The notes under the pieces were generated by a model that made no database searches, was not told where the DNA came from, and saw only the letters and a list, made by a program, of their open reading frames with translations. The position numbers were made by a program, and so were the translations under genes. Below are positions 50,501 to 58,017 of a stretch of 64,000 bases of DNA, piece after piece (position 1 is the first letter of the stretch; the number at the start of each line of letters is the position of its first letter). The stretch lies in the NCBI RefSeq assembly GCF_014334325.1, contig NZ_JACSET010000003.1, forward strand, positions 1-64,000, given 5' to 3'. The stretch is from Treponema sp. Marseille-Q4130. Lineage in GTDB: Bacteria; Spirochaetota; Spirochaetia; Treponematales; Treponemataceae.

Positions 50501-53426
50501 CGGATATACATGGAGTAAAAAAATTATTAAGCGGCGCGTCGTCGTCGATTCGAATTTTTGGACTGCGACTCGTAAAACGCAGACCGTACACCCGTATGAA
50601 TGGTATGCGACGGCGGCTCCGGATATAGGCATAGATGTGAAAGCGCTCGCCGTTGCAAATCACGATGCCGTCGACTGCTTGATGGCAACGGCTCAGAAAA
50701 ATTTGTCGGCATGGTATGAACGCGTGTTCGGTGACGGCGGCGAATTTGAAAAACACAGGGGCGAAGCACCGAAATTGAAAAGCGGCGGCGATATCAATAT
50801 AAAACGGGGACGACAAGGAAATATTGAAAAACAGGGCAGCGGAGAAATAGGCCTTGTCATGCTCGATGTATTGTGGAATGATGTAGAAGAAAGCTACGGA
50901 TGGGCTGAACTCTCGAAGCCCGATTGGGATCAAAAGCTGTGGAGCGGTTCTTCGTTTTTCGGTATGGATCCGCCGAGCATACGAACGGTAACAACGGTAG
51001 CGGCAACTGTCGTTGCGACTGTCGTAAGTGCAGTATGTACGTGGGGGTCTGCGGCGCCCGTAGTTGCAGCGCTGTGTTCCGCTGCGGTTGTAAGTACGAT
51101 AACGATGAGCAACGAACTGCTGTTTGCAGCGCTCGATTTAAGCGGCGGTTATAAAACGGCTGAAGAAATCGGAAAGAGTCTTGCGATGAGCGCAGTGACG
51201 AGCACGCTAAGTATGGCCGGAGGAGCTGCAGGAGCGGGAGCCGGATTATTGGGCGGCTTTGCGGGAGCGGCATTGAAAACAGGTATCAGCGTGTCGAGCG
51301 GTCTCACGGGAAAATTCATTACCGGCGGAATCGCATCGGGTTGGAATTGGAGTGAAATGGGAAAACAGTGGGATGACTGGGGCGATTGGAAAGGGACGGT
51401 CATAGATACGGCCGGAAGTGCTGTGACAAACAGCATGGAAGCGGCCATGCTCGGAAATACGATCACAAAGAACGGACAGATAAGCGGCTACACGAAAGTG
51501 GTCGGATTCAACAGCGGTCAGATCGGGCAGATCAAAACGCTTGCCGGAACGGCAGGCAATCTCACGGCAAGCGCGATGGAACTCGGCATAAACGGCGAAA
51601 CGACGATAAACGTGTTGAATACGAGCGACTTGTTAAAGAATACGAAACTTGCAGGAGCATCGAACGGATTGCTTGCGCTGACGTTCGGAAAAAACGGCGC
51701 TCATGCGGAAATAAGTACGGCAGGTCGCAATTACAATATTGCAGAAATAACGAATACGATCGGCGGTATGAAAACGGCAGGCATCGCTCTTCGGACAAAT
51801 GCGTATGAACGGAAAAACGGAGCGGGTACCGGAACGGCGCTTCGCACTCAGTACGGATTCGGAGACAAAACGGCACGGCAGCAAGCGGATGATATTCTGC
51901 ACGGCAGAGCCGAGTTGATAAAAGACGAGGGTACCGTGACGGCCGGCGGTCGCGCAAAGACCGAGCTTGACGGCAAACGAAAAATATATGTCAACGGGAA
52001 CACTTTCGACGGAACGGTCGAAAGCGCGCTCGCAATGGGCATAGCGCTGCAACACGAAGCGTACCGCGACGGGATTACCGAATCGAGTGCGGCACAACAA
52101 GCGGAGACGATGCAGTCGGTATACAAACACACGGAGATGGCGCTTCGGATGGCAAGCGACGGTATGGTCGACAAAATGATGGACGGCGTATTGTCGCGGA
52201 TGCCCGAGCTGAAAAGCGATATCCGAAACTATAATCGATATATGTTTGCGATGGCGCAAGCGGGAGAAGACGAGGCGAAACAGAGGGAAGCATACGCGCA
52301 GTATGCAGCGTATATCGATGCAGCGTATGATTCGAGCGGGGATTATTGGAAGCTGACACACGGTGGACAATTGGTAAATGACAGACAAGGCTGGCTAAAA
52401 GATGAAAACGGGAAGTATATAGGTATTGACGGAAAGCCGATGGATGAACCGATAGAAGGGAAAACGCTGGGCGCAAGGGGAATAGAGACCGGTCTGCTAA
52501 ATTTGCTTGCAGGAACGAGCGGGAGAAATTATGACAGTTTTACTGATGCACAAGTAGCTATCGCCCAACAGTTAATGAAAGACGCGGGAATGAAAGCTGT
52601 AAATGGAGCAACTGAAACTGATGCGCGCAAATTAAAGTGGTCAACCGCAAAAGGCGGACAAACATTGAATATGTATGAGTTTATGAATGCGGCCGGATGT
52701 AAAGTACCCGATACGATATTCGCTGCGTATTACAATACGACGGTAGACAGCGAGCTTGCAAAAGTATGGAACGTAGACTTAGGATTTGAAAAAAAACGCG
52801 CAGTCCCCGAATCGCTGGCGGAAAAATATTCCGCATTACGACTTGCACATATACAGGGGGTAAAGCATCCTACGGGGTTAAAGAACAAATATAAGTTTAC
52901 GGTATATGGATCGGATGATATAGGCACGGAATTCTTTAAGCTGAATGAAAATAATCCGTTTTTGGACGATATATTAAAGCAGACCGATTCTTCTTTTAAT
53001 GACTTACAATATATGCAGCCCTCCGGCTGTAATTTTATGGCAAGTATGGCTTATCCACAGCTGCTCACGGGAAAGATATTTAGTGCAAATCAAATAAAAT
53101 CATTGTGGAAGGAAGCGGGAAAAGACAGTTTAATTCTTAATATAACGAATGATATTAATTTAGGACAAGGAAATGTACGGGATCCTGACAAACTAACGGA
53201 TTTTGCATGGAAAGAATTGGGAAAGACAAACAGCAGGTATAATAATTTTGCATTATCGTTCGGCGATTATACTCGATATAATGTTGCCACATATAGTTTA
53301 CCGGATAAATTAAAATTAAAATATTCATATACCGGACATTTTGTACTCGGAGAAATATTATATAATTCTGGAACTACAACTGATTTTATATTACGTCGGG
53401 ATCTGGTAAAGTTATATGCAAGATAA
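44550..53426 (+). CDS. Giant exported helical protein with candidate papain-like C-terminal tip
   Basis: A 2958-residue protein, about 330 kDa. Signal peptide 1-25 (MAAVLMFVYGMSIVPAQ). Residues about 30-2100 are almost wholly charged helix and coiled coil with few Pro or Cys. About 2143-2290 is hydrophobic and Ala/Gly-rich (VAATVVATVVSAVC, AGGAAGAGAGLLGGFAGAAL), like the pre-toxin segments of polymorphic toxins. The tail carries GCNFMAS (C2827), GHFVLGE (H2930) and YNSG (N2939), a plausible Cys-His-Asn triad. G+C falls near codon 2650-2790. ATG overlaps the pump stop. The nearest known analogues may be the very long spirochaetal TIGR04388-type proteins; not verified. Function unknown. Confidence 0.75.
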   Translation: MNEKLTRVMAAVLMFVYGMSIVPAQEIASGLAAGKVRIDYYLNRAEKARDENEWKRIADEGMLTALSAWEHAMTALKEQDADAWNASRADAKAYYENTIAKKYADWICTRYTRANENEASSELALRLKEKINAFDTSQYTLTQTKELYDAWLTESRKIVDEYLGAYDTGASREAMRREAEMLSQIEGKRFVARFIKDKYSLKAEKAKEAASAVADDLTKKTYAETERDMNDLFASLEKTIASPVDNEINKDAFLSRFKEVFNKGLAKWEDAEREFLRDRLAWENEAQRTYEESERIWEAAKKTLSDKRVEWEKSIDARIKKLEQEIAEKNKEYEGEINGLLENYKAVLDENASYRYEAAQMQEAVYNNIRDMFVSSREGIENWIALWASKYNGVYSYWKTEDPNDIFYNAINGKADIKIDAETLKIIRANIYDWQDKYIRQVVREYNAVLQQYVSEIQRVQNDFNNVINSSDFITFSDRPDYTKSKAYNEKIFSHALDAMDLDSGKIKNYRSDFFSRYDKIAALKKYEDPEKTLTALVAAENVKNLESELQSCADADEFSSDKAIKAYIADLKKQLAAQKKKTAGGDFTGNDYTGQLKTYLTAVKKCDDKLLQNDNFVVLADALSAGETVLAWYRIALYDKVRLDESIKNLFQLAKAEEYGYGEAELELFRAKTFAASADENYEIAKAVDEYASITDASREAKAETEKRLHDAERAYESAYDVYRALCGKLTDADITRAKEKLHAAYENLQRAKEAFAAAEKENATLIALQPTIQRDTIDRTILSYAGKHFEKNDAVFRAAYDYYIAKFSELEKRDFENISSEDTILRQYADAKAALAKAIRENDISPARAGENSYDAVIDYIKNFTAFPAEGFEGVREALAAYIRMYSDMEAYRYAMLSDTDGKAEAEKLALCREKLTAYQNDDELETLTEEQKAELNTLVLECEFLQNVILYAKKTGCAWSKKLLKNGYLNSSIFASAEEKEKIRIIFAGADAAELRTREGTVTAAARFFLQEDYAAGEKTSGELYDVLTQALENKDDSTKKLELYAELFLLSDDNGISMRIAENNKKAEALQRDIETASVAYTQSIHKLKTAENAYMRKVDTCNAAYTELERLRVAKRCAQAVFDWASSVYLENIGINANERYVTPKEKLSEAAYTRERALLSVQVLENLIAGKQHANVVPAENNELEAYKKSDRAYYETLIIRHEISLIYREKEKILAAAESAERAARTTLTIPFEYAATEQLVHIEKNDDGTWKYALTQKVVADHKSETYYETDEEDNTVAKIRRWTEYNVYPAEYAGTDNTAEQKNYFTDDSAAILRTITQGTIKQTAAEKEAEAWLDSLWKRKKSYRENVILAAMYLQYRCSGDKIKNLQSDAEDIFRMPNVNNAHGIDVYEKYKHHRENVLWDAYDAVIKDGGEDDIAKCIIFRNGGNVLGAELEEFEVDILKSRALKRLADEMDEIESDHTRFKRIFWGRFKRTDAKGKYAGAICNKCHAYRKNATDAALGKDEKIRVMLDTLSEAKATRENAARDYTTLFGNTERSGTEIAAEVRVALIGNSLISKSVLEEIIAAADGGKMYLNTRIFIDETADAYKAKRDTTAAALDTKRKALFAAQRNAADTYYAYVEKSKTLDENARAELRKLALESSDVTASTEARKKSAEKYDTLYSKTFNISVAEKRLFAEYAENAWGNGTYDTVQFIKNMASYYGDYYNGNGRSDFTRSTETYDTYIQEQLLNFVGSKIKAKNASLYDAYKIELMKNMNAAQTEYKNALQQLNDIALLSAEEWTKAQEKMNVRHNTWQREFVEKYALHQREWESNYGVFLTQKQEWINGMYLDAAAETELRQDMGEREAVEKLMEARSVARKALPKPALNFEQYTETLLGETLLGKLERQSAVLQNRISSVAFAAIRHDSVRSDIEMTHRAAEVLAATNKDLQERAVRIAAQQAEQNLIKTRDRYYSLVGEQNQSIEDYVKETVLNSGYTWSKKIIKRRVVVDSNFWTATRKTQTVHPYEWYATAAPDIGIDVKALAVANHDAVDCLMATAQKNLSAWYERVFGDGGEFEKHRGEAPKLKSGGDINIKRGRQGNIEKQGSGEIGLVMLDVLWNDVEESYGWAELSKPDWDQKLWSGSSFFGMDPPSIRTVTTVAATVVATVVSAVCTWGSAAPVVAALCSAAVVSTITMSNELLFAALDLSGGYKTAEEIGKSLAMSAVTSTLSMAGGAAGAGAGLLGGFAGAALKTGISVSSGLTGKFITGGIASGWNWSEMGKQWDDWGDWKGTVIDTAGSAVTNSMEAAMLGNTITKNGQISGYTKVVGFNSGQIGQIKTLAGTAGNLTASAMELGINGETTINVLNTSDLLKNTKLAGASNGLLALTFGKNGAHAEISTAGRNYNIAEITNTIGGMKTAGIALRTNAYERKNGAGTGTALRTQYGFGDKTARQQADDILHGRAELIKDEGTVTAGGRAKTELDGKRKIYVNGNTFDGTVESALAMGIALQHEAYRDGITESSAAQQAETMQSVYKHTEMALRMASDGMVDKMMDGVLSRMPELKSDIRNYNRYMFAMAQAGEDEAKQREAYAQYAAYIDAAYDSSGDYWKLTHGGQLVNDRQGWLKDENGKYIGIDGKPMDEPIEGKTLGARGIETGLLNLLAGTSGRNYDSFTDAQVAIAQQLMKDAGMKAVNGATETDARKLKWSTAKGGQTLNMYEFMNAAGCKVPDTIFAAYYNTTVDSELAKVWNVDLGFEKKRAVPESLAEKYSALRLAHIQGVKHPTGLKNKYKFTVYGSDDIGTEFFKLNENNPFLDDILKQTDSSFNDLQYMQPSGCNFMASMAYPQLLTGKIFSANQIKSLWKEAGKDSLILNITNDINLGQGNVRDPDKLTDFAWKELGKTNSRYNNFALSFGDYTRYNVATYSLPDKLKLKYSYTGHFVLGEILYNSGTTTDFILRRDLVKLYAR

Positions 53427-54048
53427 AAAGATAATTTTTATTATAGCGGTATTATTGAATATAATACCGCTATATTCACAAAGTTATAAAAATCTAACAG
53501 GACTCTGGATAGATCAATTTGCGTATGATTGGCAAATTTCACATTATGACAAGTTCAAAGGATTTGGCATTGCAATTTTTCTTAATGAAGATGGTATTGG
53601 AGAATATTGGGATGGAAATATATTTGATGTAACTGAAACAACGATATTGGAAAATGGTATAATTTTGTTGAGATTATCAAAAGAAGGTCGGCCTGCATTA
53701 GAGGTATCTCTAAAACTCTTAACTGATGATATAATTTGGGTATATAAATCCGTTGGTACAGGAGAAGTATACAATTATCCGTGGTATCGCATATCCGGTC
53801 CTGCCAGAATACCCATACAGAATGCCGTCTTAAACGACAGCCGTGTTCGTCTTCGCGTAAAGCCGAATTTGTCGTGTGACACGTGGAGCTTCTTAAATAA
53901 AGGTGATACGGTAAAAATAAAGGATAAAAGTGAAGAACCGTTTACGATCGACGGGGAATCGTGGTATTGGTACAAAGTGGAGACGGACGATTATCCCGAC
54001 GGCTGGGTATACGGAAAGTATTTGGATATAGAGGCGGATAGAGAATAA
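53416..54048 (+). CDS. Exported protein with C-terminal SH3-like domain
   Basis: A 210-residue protein with an N-terminal signal peptide (IIFIIAVLLNIIPLYSQ), an N-terminal beta domain (GLWIDQF...YWDGNIFDVTET), and a bacterial SH3 domain from about 133 (DSRVRLRVKPNLSCDTWSF ... GDTVKIKDKSEE ... YWYKVETDDYPDGWVYGKYL). It overlaps the end of the giant gene by 11 bp, so it is coupled to it; that is the usual place for an immunity or accessory gene (inference). Strongly AT-rich compared with the upstream operon. Confidence 0.75.
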   Translation: MQDKKIIFIIAVLLNIIPLYSQSYKNLTGLWIDQFAYDWQISHYDKFKGFGIAIFLNEDGIGEYWDGNIFDVTETTILENGIILLRLSKEGRPALEVSLKLLTDDIIWVYKSVGTGEVYNYPWYRISGPARIPIQNAVLNDSRVRLRVKPNLSCDTWSFLNKGDTVKIKDKSEEPFTIDGESWYWYKVETDDYPDGWVYGKYLDIEADRE

Positions 54049-54064
54049 AAAGTTTTCCTTGACG

Positions 54065-54469
54065 ATGAGTGATATAAAAGATCTGGGACAGATAGTGATA
54101 CATAAAAATACTGACAGGATTTACGAACGGTTTGCTATAAGCGGTATTGTGGATAGAAAATCGGATAGTTATAAGTCTGTACGAAAGCAGGAAGGAGTTA
54201 TAGATTACCAAGGGTTGGACAGTATAACGCTCTTTAAGAAAGATCTGGATGGAAATATCTTTGAGCAGTTTACGACAACAGGCTGGCAGACGGTAGCTAA
54301 CGGATATGCGGAAGTACGCTTTGAAGACTTCGTATATTTTAGAACGATAGTGTTTGCAGAACCTGTTGAACGAGTCTGTATAACTATACAAAGCGTGTAT
54401 GAAGGCAATAAATGGCAGGATACGGCAATCTCCGCTATTATGTTTCCGGAAACTAGATTGGATAAATGA
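54065..54469 (+). pseudogene. Fragment of a glycan-binding-domain protein (no signal peptide)
   Basis: A 134-residue frame without signal peptide or ribosome site. Its second half (FEDFVYFRTIVFAEPVERVC ... VYEGNKWQDTAISAIMF) matches the end of the protein at 55259 (KIRITIKDVYKGDKYDDTCI), the signature of the discoidin-like NADase-type glycan-binding domain. It looks like the 3' remainder of a gene whose 5' part was replaced by the present SH3 gene. It could still be translated by read-through coupling, as it starts about 15 bp after the previous stop. Confidence 0.45.
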
Positions 54470-54618
54470 GAATTATTCCGACGGCTGTTTTGTAACTATG
54501 CGTGAAAATCAAAGGCGACTTTTGGAAAAATTACAGAGATGAGGATTGGCGGGAGGTTATCAAATAACCGGTACTATAGTGAGACAAAAATATAAAAAAT
54601 ATAACAGAGTGAAGTAAT

Positions 54619-55262
54619 ATGAAAAAGATATTTTTATTGTTAGTATTTAATTTAGCTTCTCTTTGTTTTGTTAATGCAGACGGTACACAGAGGCAAATCG
54701 ACATATATAATAATCTGGATAAGGAATTCGATTTAGGTAAACGTTGTTTAGGATATACGGAGATCGGTGCAGTCTCTAAAGAGGGTAACACCGTTATTAT
54801 TAAAACATGGCCTGCCAATTATTATATTAAAAAAATCGATTTGGATAATATCGATAAAAATATGTACGGTTATTGTATCTTTGAATATAATGCACGGAAG
54901 TATCTGGCGATTTACGGATCGAATATGTTTTTTTCTTTTGACTATGTATCTCCGAATATATCGAATGCGTATAACCCGGGTTTATCGATAAAAGAAGCGC
55001 CCTTTGCATTTATGCAATATATAAAGCCGGTTATGACGGAAAAAGTACCAAACGAACTTTGTATCATCCTTTCGGTACCGGAGCCGGATCCGAAAACTGT
55101 TTCGGTCCGATGTCAAATCAAGGTGTATCGGAATGGAATAATTCAAAAAAGGTCGGAACCGGTGCTTATTATTTCAATCAACAATTGGAGTTATTTAAAT
55201 CATGGGGAATCTATAACGGCTATGAATTTAATATTAATTTGAGAGGGAAGGTACGTCTATGA
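54619..55262 (+). pseudogene. Exported hypothetical protein with a probable single-base frameshift
   Basis: The first frame (ATG 54619, signal peptide IFLLLVFNLASLCFVNA) reads well to about 55145, then turns to unlikely sequence and stops at 55242. From the A6 run at 55146-55151 the -1 frame continues sensibly (VGTGAYYFNQQLELF...GYEFNINLRGKV) and stops at 55262 in an ATGA overlap with the next gene, the join used throughout this operon. One missing A would explain this. It may be a real mutation, phase-variable slippage or a sequencing error. Family not recognised; AT-rich. Confidence 0.6.
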
Positions 55263-56311
55263 AAAAAATGATATGGATATTTTATGCGGTTTGTTTTTTT
55301 GTGTATAATTCTTATGCTGACAATTTGATAAATTTTTGCGAGATACCGAATCCCTCATACAAGGATGATACAGCATATATTGTAAAAGGGGACGGATATA
55401 TATGCGAATTTAAAGAGCTGAAAGATACTACATATTGTGAAGTTTTTCCGATAATGTTGGAAAACGAACGCGGCTTTGTCAAGAATAAGCACAGCGATTT
55501 GTTTATTTTAGAAGCCGAAGGGCTCATTCTGTATCATCATGCGGAACTCGAAAGAGCTGCAAAAATATACGGCACGGCAAAATGGATTGATATGCAGCGC
55601 AAACTTTTTTATGAAGGATCATATAAACATGATGCATATACCGTTGAATCTGCCGTCGAGCTGTTCGGAACTCAGGAAAAAGATTCAAAACGCTTAAGGC
55701 TGGGAGACACGGTATTTTTCAATACGGGCATTTTGAAAATTGTAAGTTCGTCTTGTTTAATTGAAGTACATCAGGGCAAAGAGATTGTATACTCTCCGGA
55801 ATATTTTCTTTCGAAGATATTTTACAATATCGGCGACGATTATATTAATTTTTGGCTTTACGATTCCGTTTCTCCTCCGTGGGTTGAAGGCGTAAAGGGC
55901 TACGGCATCGGCGAATATCTCGATATCAATTTTAAATACGCATCGGATGAAATTCAAATCCTCAACGGTTTTGTCGATTTTTCTCGTAAGCATTTATATC
56001 GAGCCAACAGCCGTGTAAAAAAGATTTTAGTCGAATCGGATGATCCGAAATTTGCGAAAGAATACGAACTTGAAGACGTAGTAAGATATACCCCCGTTCG
56101 ATTACCCGAAAAAACGAAGAAAATCAGAATCACAATAAAAGACGTGTATAAAGGGGATAAATACGATGATACGTGCATTTCTTCCATTACCGTTACTGAT
56201 CCGAATGTACCGAGCTTTGAAGAGCGAAAGAAACAGGTATGCAAGCTTTTGGAAGCGACAGATGTTATGAAAAAAATTAAAACTTTTAAAGAAAAGAGTA
56301 ATATGAATTAA
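55259..56311 (+). CDS. Exported protein with NADase-type glycan-binding domain
   Basis: A 350-residue protein with a signal peptide (IWIFYAVCFFVYNSYA). The N-terminal half is unrecognised. From about 200 it has PPWVEGVKGYGIGEYLDI ... ILNGFVDF ... YRANSRVKKILVE ... IRITIKDVYKGDKYDDTCI, the pattern of the discoidin-like glycan-binding domain first noted in bacterial NADases. Likely binds surface sugars. It is the last gene of the long operon, in the AT-rich cassette behind the giant protein. Confidence 0.78.
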   Translation: MKKMIWIFYAVCFFVYNSYADNLINFCEIPNPSYKDDTAYIVKGDGYICEFKELKDTTYCEVFPIMLENERGFVKNKHSDLFILEAEGLILYHHAELERAAKIYGTAKWIDMQRKLFYEGSYKHDAYTVESAVELFGTQEKDSKRLRLGDTVFFNTGILKIVSSSCLIEVHQGKEIVYSPEYFLSKIFYNIGDDYINFWLYDSVSPPWVEGVKGYGIGEYLDINFKYASDEIQILNGFVDFSRKHLYRANSRVKKILVESDDPKFAKEYELEDVVRYTPVRLPEKTKKIRITIKDVYKGDKYDDTCISSITVTDPNVPSFEERKKQVCKLLEATDVMKKIKTFKEKSNMN

Positions 56312-56454
56312 TGGTTGGCTTGAAAAATTTTATTGATTTTGAGAGGCAACTGTTGGGGTTAGCATAGTGCTATGCCAATACTGCAATAGCCTTATTCGGT
56401 AAGCTGGCACGATACGTGCATTACCGCCGTCATCACGCGGCGCGATTAGCGTCG

Positions 56455-57264
56455 CTATTTCAATGCGCCGTGTTTGCACCGTATGCGGCATTCTCCGCAG
56501 CGGATGCATTCACGGTCGTTTACTGTACACGTATCCATTTTGCACGAAGCGACACAGGCGTTGCAGTGTACGCATTTGGATTCGTCGACGCGGATTCCGA
56601 AAATTGCGAATTTATTAAAAAAAGAATAGATCGCACCGAGAGGGCAAAAAAATCTGCAAAAGGGACGGAACATAAAAACCGACCACAGAATAAATACGGC
56701 GGCGACGACGGCTTTCCACGTAAAGAGCAGACCGGCAGCGCTTCGAAGCTGTTCGTTCAGCAGGATGAGGGGTACGCCGGCGCCGACCGTCCCTGCAGGA
56801 CACACAAGTTTGCAGAAAAACGGCGCGCCGAGTCCGTCTTTAAAATAAAACGCGAGCGGCAGCGCAATGCACAAAACGAGCAAAAGCGCGTATTTGAAAA
56901 GCGATAGCTTCCTCGTAAGCGCGAACGTTCGTTTTGTCCTTTTTATTTTTTTTGACGGGATTTTATACAACAGTTCCTGCACCAATCCTGCGGGACAGAT
57001 AAAGCCGCACACGACGCGCCCGAAAAGCGTTCCGATGAGCAAAAAAAAACCGGTGATAAAAAACGGCAGCTGTCCGTTTGCAAGCGTATTTTGCAGAGCT
57101 CCGAGCGGACAGGCTGCAATCGCGCCGGGACACGAATAGCAGTTTAAACCGGGTACGCATAGGGTTTTCAACGGCGAATGCGAAATGCCGCCTGAAAACC
57201 AGCGTTTCACATCAGCGTTGTATATGAGCATTGAGATAAATTGTATCGCCTTTCTGCGGCGCAT
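56455..57264 (-). CDS. NapH/YccM-like 4Fe-4S membrane protein
   Basis: A 269-residue inner membrane protein with about five spans and two CxxxCP motifs (CGFICPAGLVQE; CRFFCPLGAIYSFFNK), ending in two ferredoxin clusters (CVHCNACVASCKMD and CIRCGECRIRCKHG). This family passes electrons from quinol or cytoplasmic donors across the membrane. I use ATG 57264, 8 bp after the stop of the micro-protein; the longer reading overlaps that gene by 80 bp. Third gene of a TlpA redox cassette, so it probably supplies reductant to the exported thioredoxin (inference). Confidence 0.82.
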   Translation of the reverse strand: MRRRKAIQFISMLIYNADVKRWFSGGISHSPLKTLCVPGLNCYSCPGAIAACPLGALQNTLANGQLPFFITGFFLLIGTLFGRVVCGFICPAGLVQELLYKIPSKKIKRTKRTFALTRKLSLFKYALLLVLCIALPLAFYFKDGLGAPFFCKLVCPAGTVGAGVPLILLNEQLRSAAGLLFTWKAVVAAVFILWSVFMFRPFCRFFCPLGAIYSFFNKFAIFGIRVDESKCVHCNACVASCKMDTCTVNDRECIRCGECRIRCKHGALK

Positions 57265-57271
57265 CTGTTTT

Positions 57272-57454
57272 TTATCCAATGCCGATACACTCCATGCAGA
57301 TAAAAACGGCTTTTCGGAAAATCGAATCGTTGTCTCCGCGGAAAACGCCAACGATAATAAACACCGCCGCGGCGGCTATCAGAGCGATGCGCAGCAGCGT
57401 ATGTTTTTTTTCGGAGCGACCGTCTTTTACGGAAAAAGTTTTTTCAATTTGCAT
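57272..57454 (-). CDS. CD1871A-type CXXC micro-protein
   Basis: A 60-residue single-span protein (LLRIALIAAAAVFIIVGVFRG) ending KAVFICMECIGIG. The C-terminal ICxECIGIG is the hallmark of the CD1871A family of tiny CXXC membrane proteins found between TlpA-like and NapH-like genes in clostridia and spirochaetes. The start overlaps the tlpA stop by 11 bp. It likely carries a redox-active disulphide between the 4Fe-4S protein and TlpA (inference). Easy to miss because of size. Confidence 0.8.
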   Translation of the reverse strand: MQIEKTFSVKDGRSEKKHTLLRIALIAAAAVFIIVGVFRGDNDSIFRKAVFICMECIGIG

Positions 57455-57941
57455 ACTTTTCGACGAATCGCTTGAGTTCCGCGGGGCTCATCGCTCCGAC
57501 GCGGATTTTTTCGATTTTGCCGTCCGGCGAAATCAATATGCTCGTCGGAATGCCCTGAATAAAATACGAACCCGCGATGGAGCCGTCTCGGTCGAGTCCG
57601 CCGGGAAACGTATAATTATTTTTTTTCATAAAAGCACTTTGCGATTTTTCCGTATCGGAAATACATACCGCAAGGAATGCGATGCGCGAAGACGAGTCGA
57701 GTTTTGAAGCGAATGCGTTCATTTCAGGCAATTCGACGCGGCAGGGACCGCACCACGTCGCCCAAAAATGGAGAAGCACCGCTTTTCCTTTGTAGTCGGA
57801 GAGCTTTACCTGTTGTCCCGTCGAAAGCGTAATCGAAAAATCGGGAGCCGCTTTGCCTTCTTTGACGCTTTGCGCAAAGAGCGGAGATGCCGCGGCGATC
57901 GCAATCGCCGATGCGATTAAAAAAGATTTTAAATATTTCAT
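57444..57941 (-). CDS. TlpA/ResA-like exported thioredoxin
   Basis: A 165-residue thioredoxin-fold protein with signal peptide (FLIASAIAIAAASPLFAQ), active site WCGPC (C64/C67) and the cis-Pro loop GIPTSILI. An exported disulphide reductase of the AhpC-TSA/Redoxin type. ATG 57941 has no Shine-Dalgarno but lies 7 nt after a -10 of a good promoter; a longer reading would place the signal peptide internally. Heads a three-gene redox cassette. Confidence 0.9.
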   Translation of the reverse strand: MKYLKSFLIASAIAIAAASPLFAQSVKEGKAAPDFSITLSTGQQVKLSDYKGKAVLLHFWATWCGPCRVELPEMNAFASKLDSSSRIAFLAVCISDTEKSQSAFMKKNNYTFPGGLDRDGSIAGSYFIQGIPTSILISPDGKIEKIRVGAMSPAELKRFVEKYAN

Positions 57942-57948
57942 GTATGAA

Positions 57949-57977
57949 AAGATAACAAATGTGGAACGGAAAATCAA
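57949..57977 (-). promoter_or_regulatory. Promoter of the tlpA cassette (leaderless geometry)
   Basis: Minus strand: TTGATT (57977-57972), 17-bp spacer, TATCTT (57954-57949), 7 nt, ATG 57941. Same -35 and spacing as the polyprenyl synthetase promoter. Confidence 0.6.
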
Positions 57978-58017
57978 GTTTAAAACGCCGCTTCCGCGCC
58001 CCTCTCCCGACGGCACT

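Noticed and set aside
56312-56454. Possible small gene between the large operon and the 4Fe-4S gene
   Set aside because: Only short frames without ribosome sites; a GTGCATTACCGCC stretch near 56415 looks coding-like but belongs to no supported frame.
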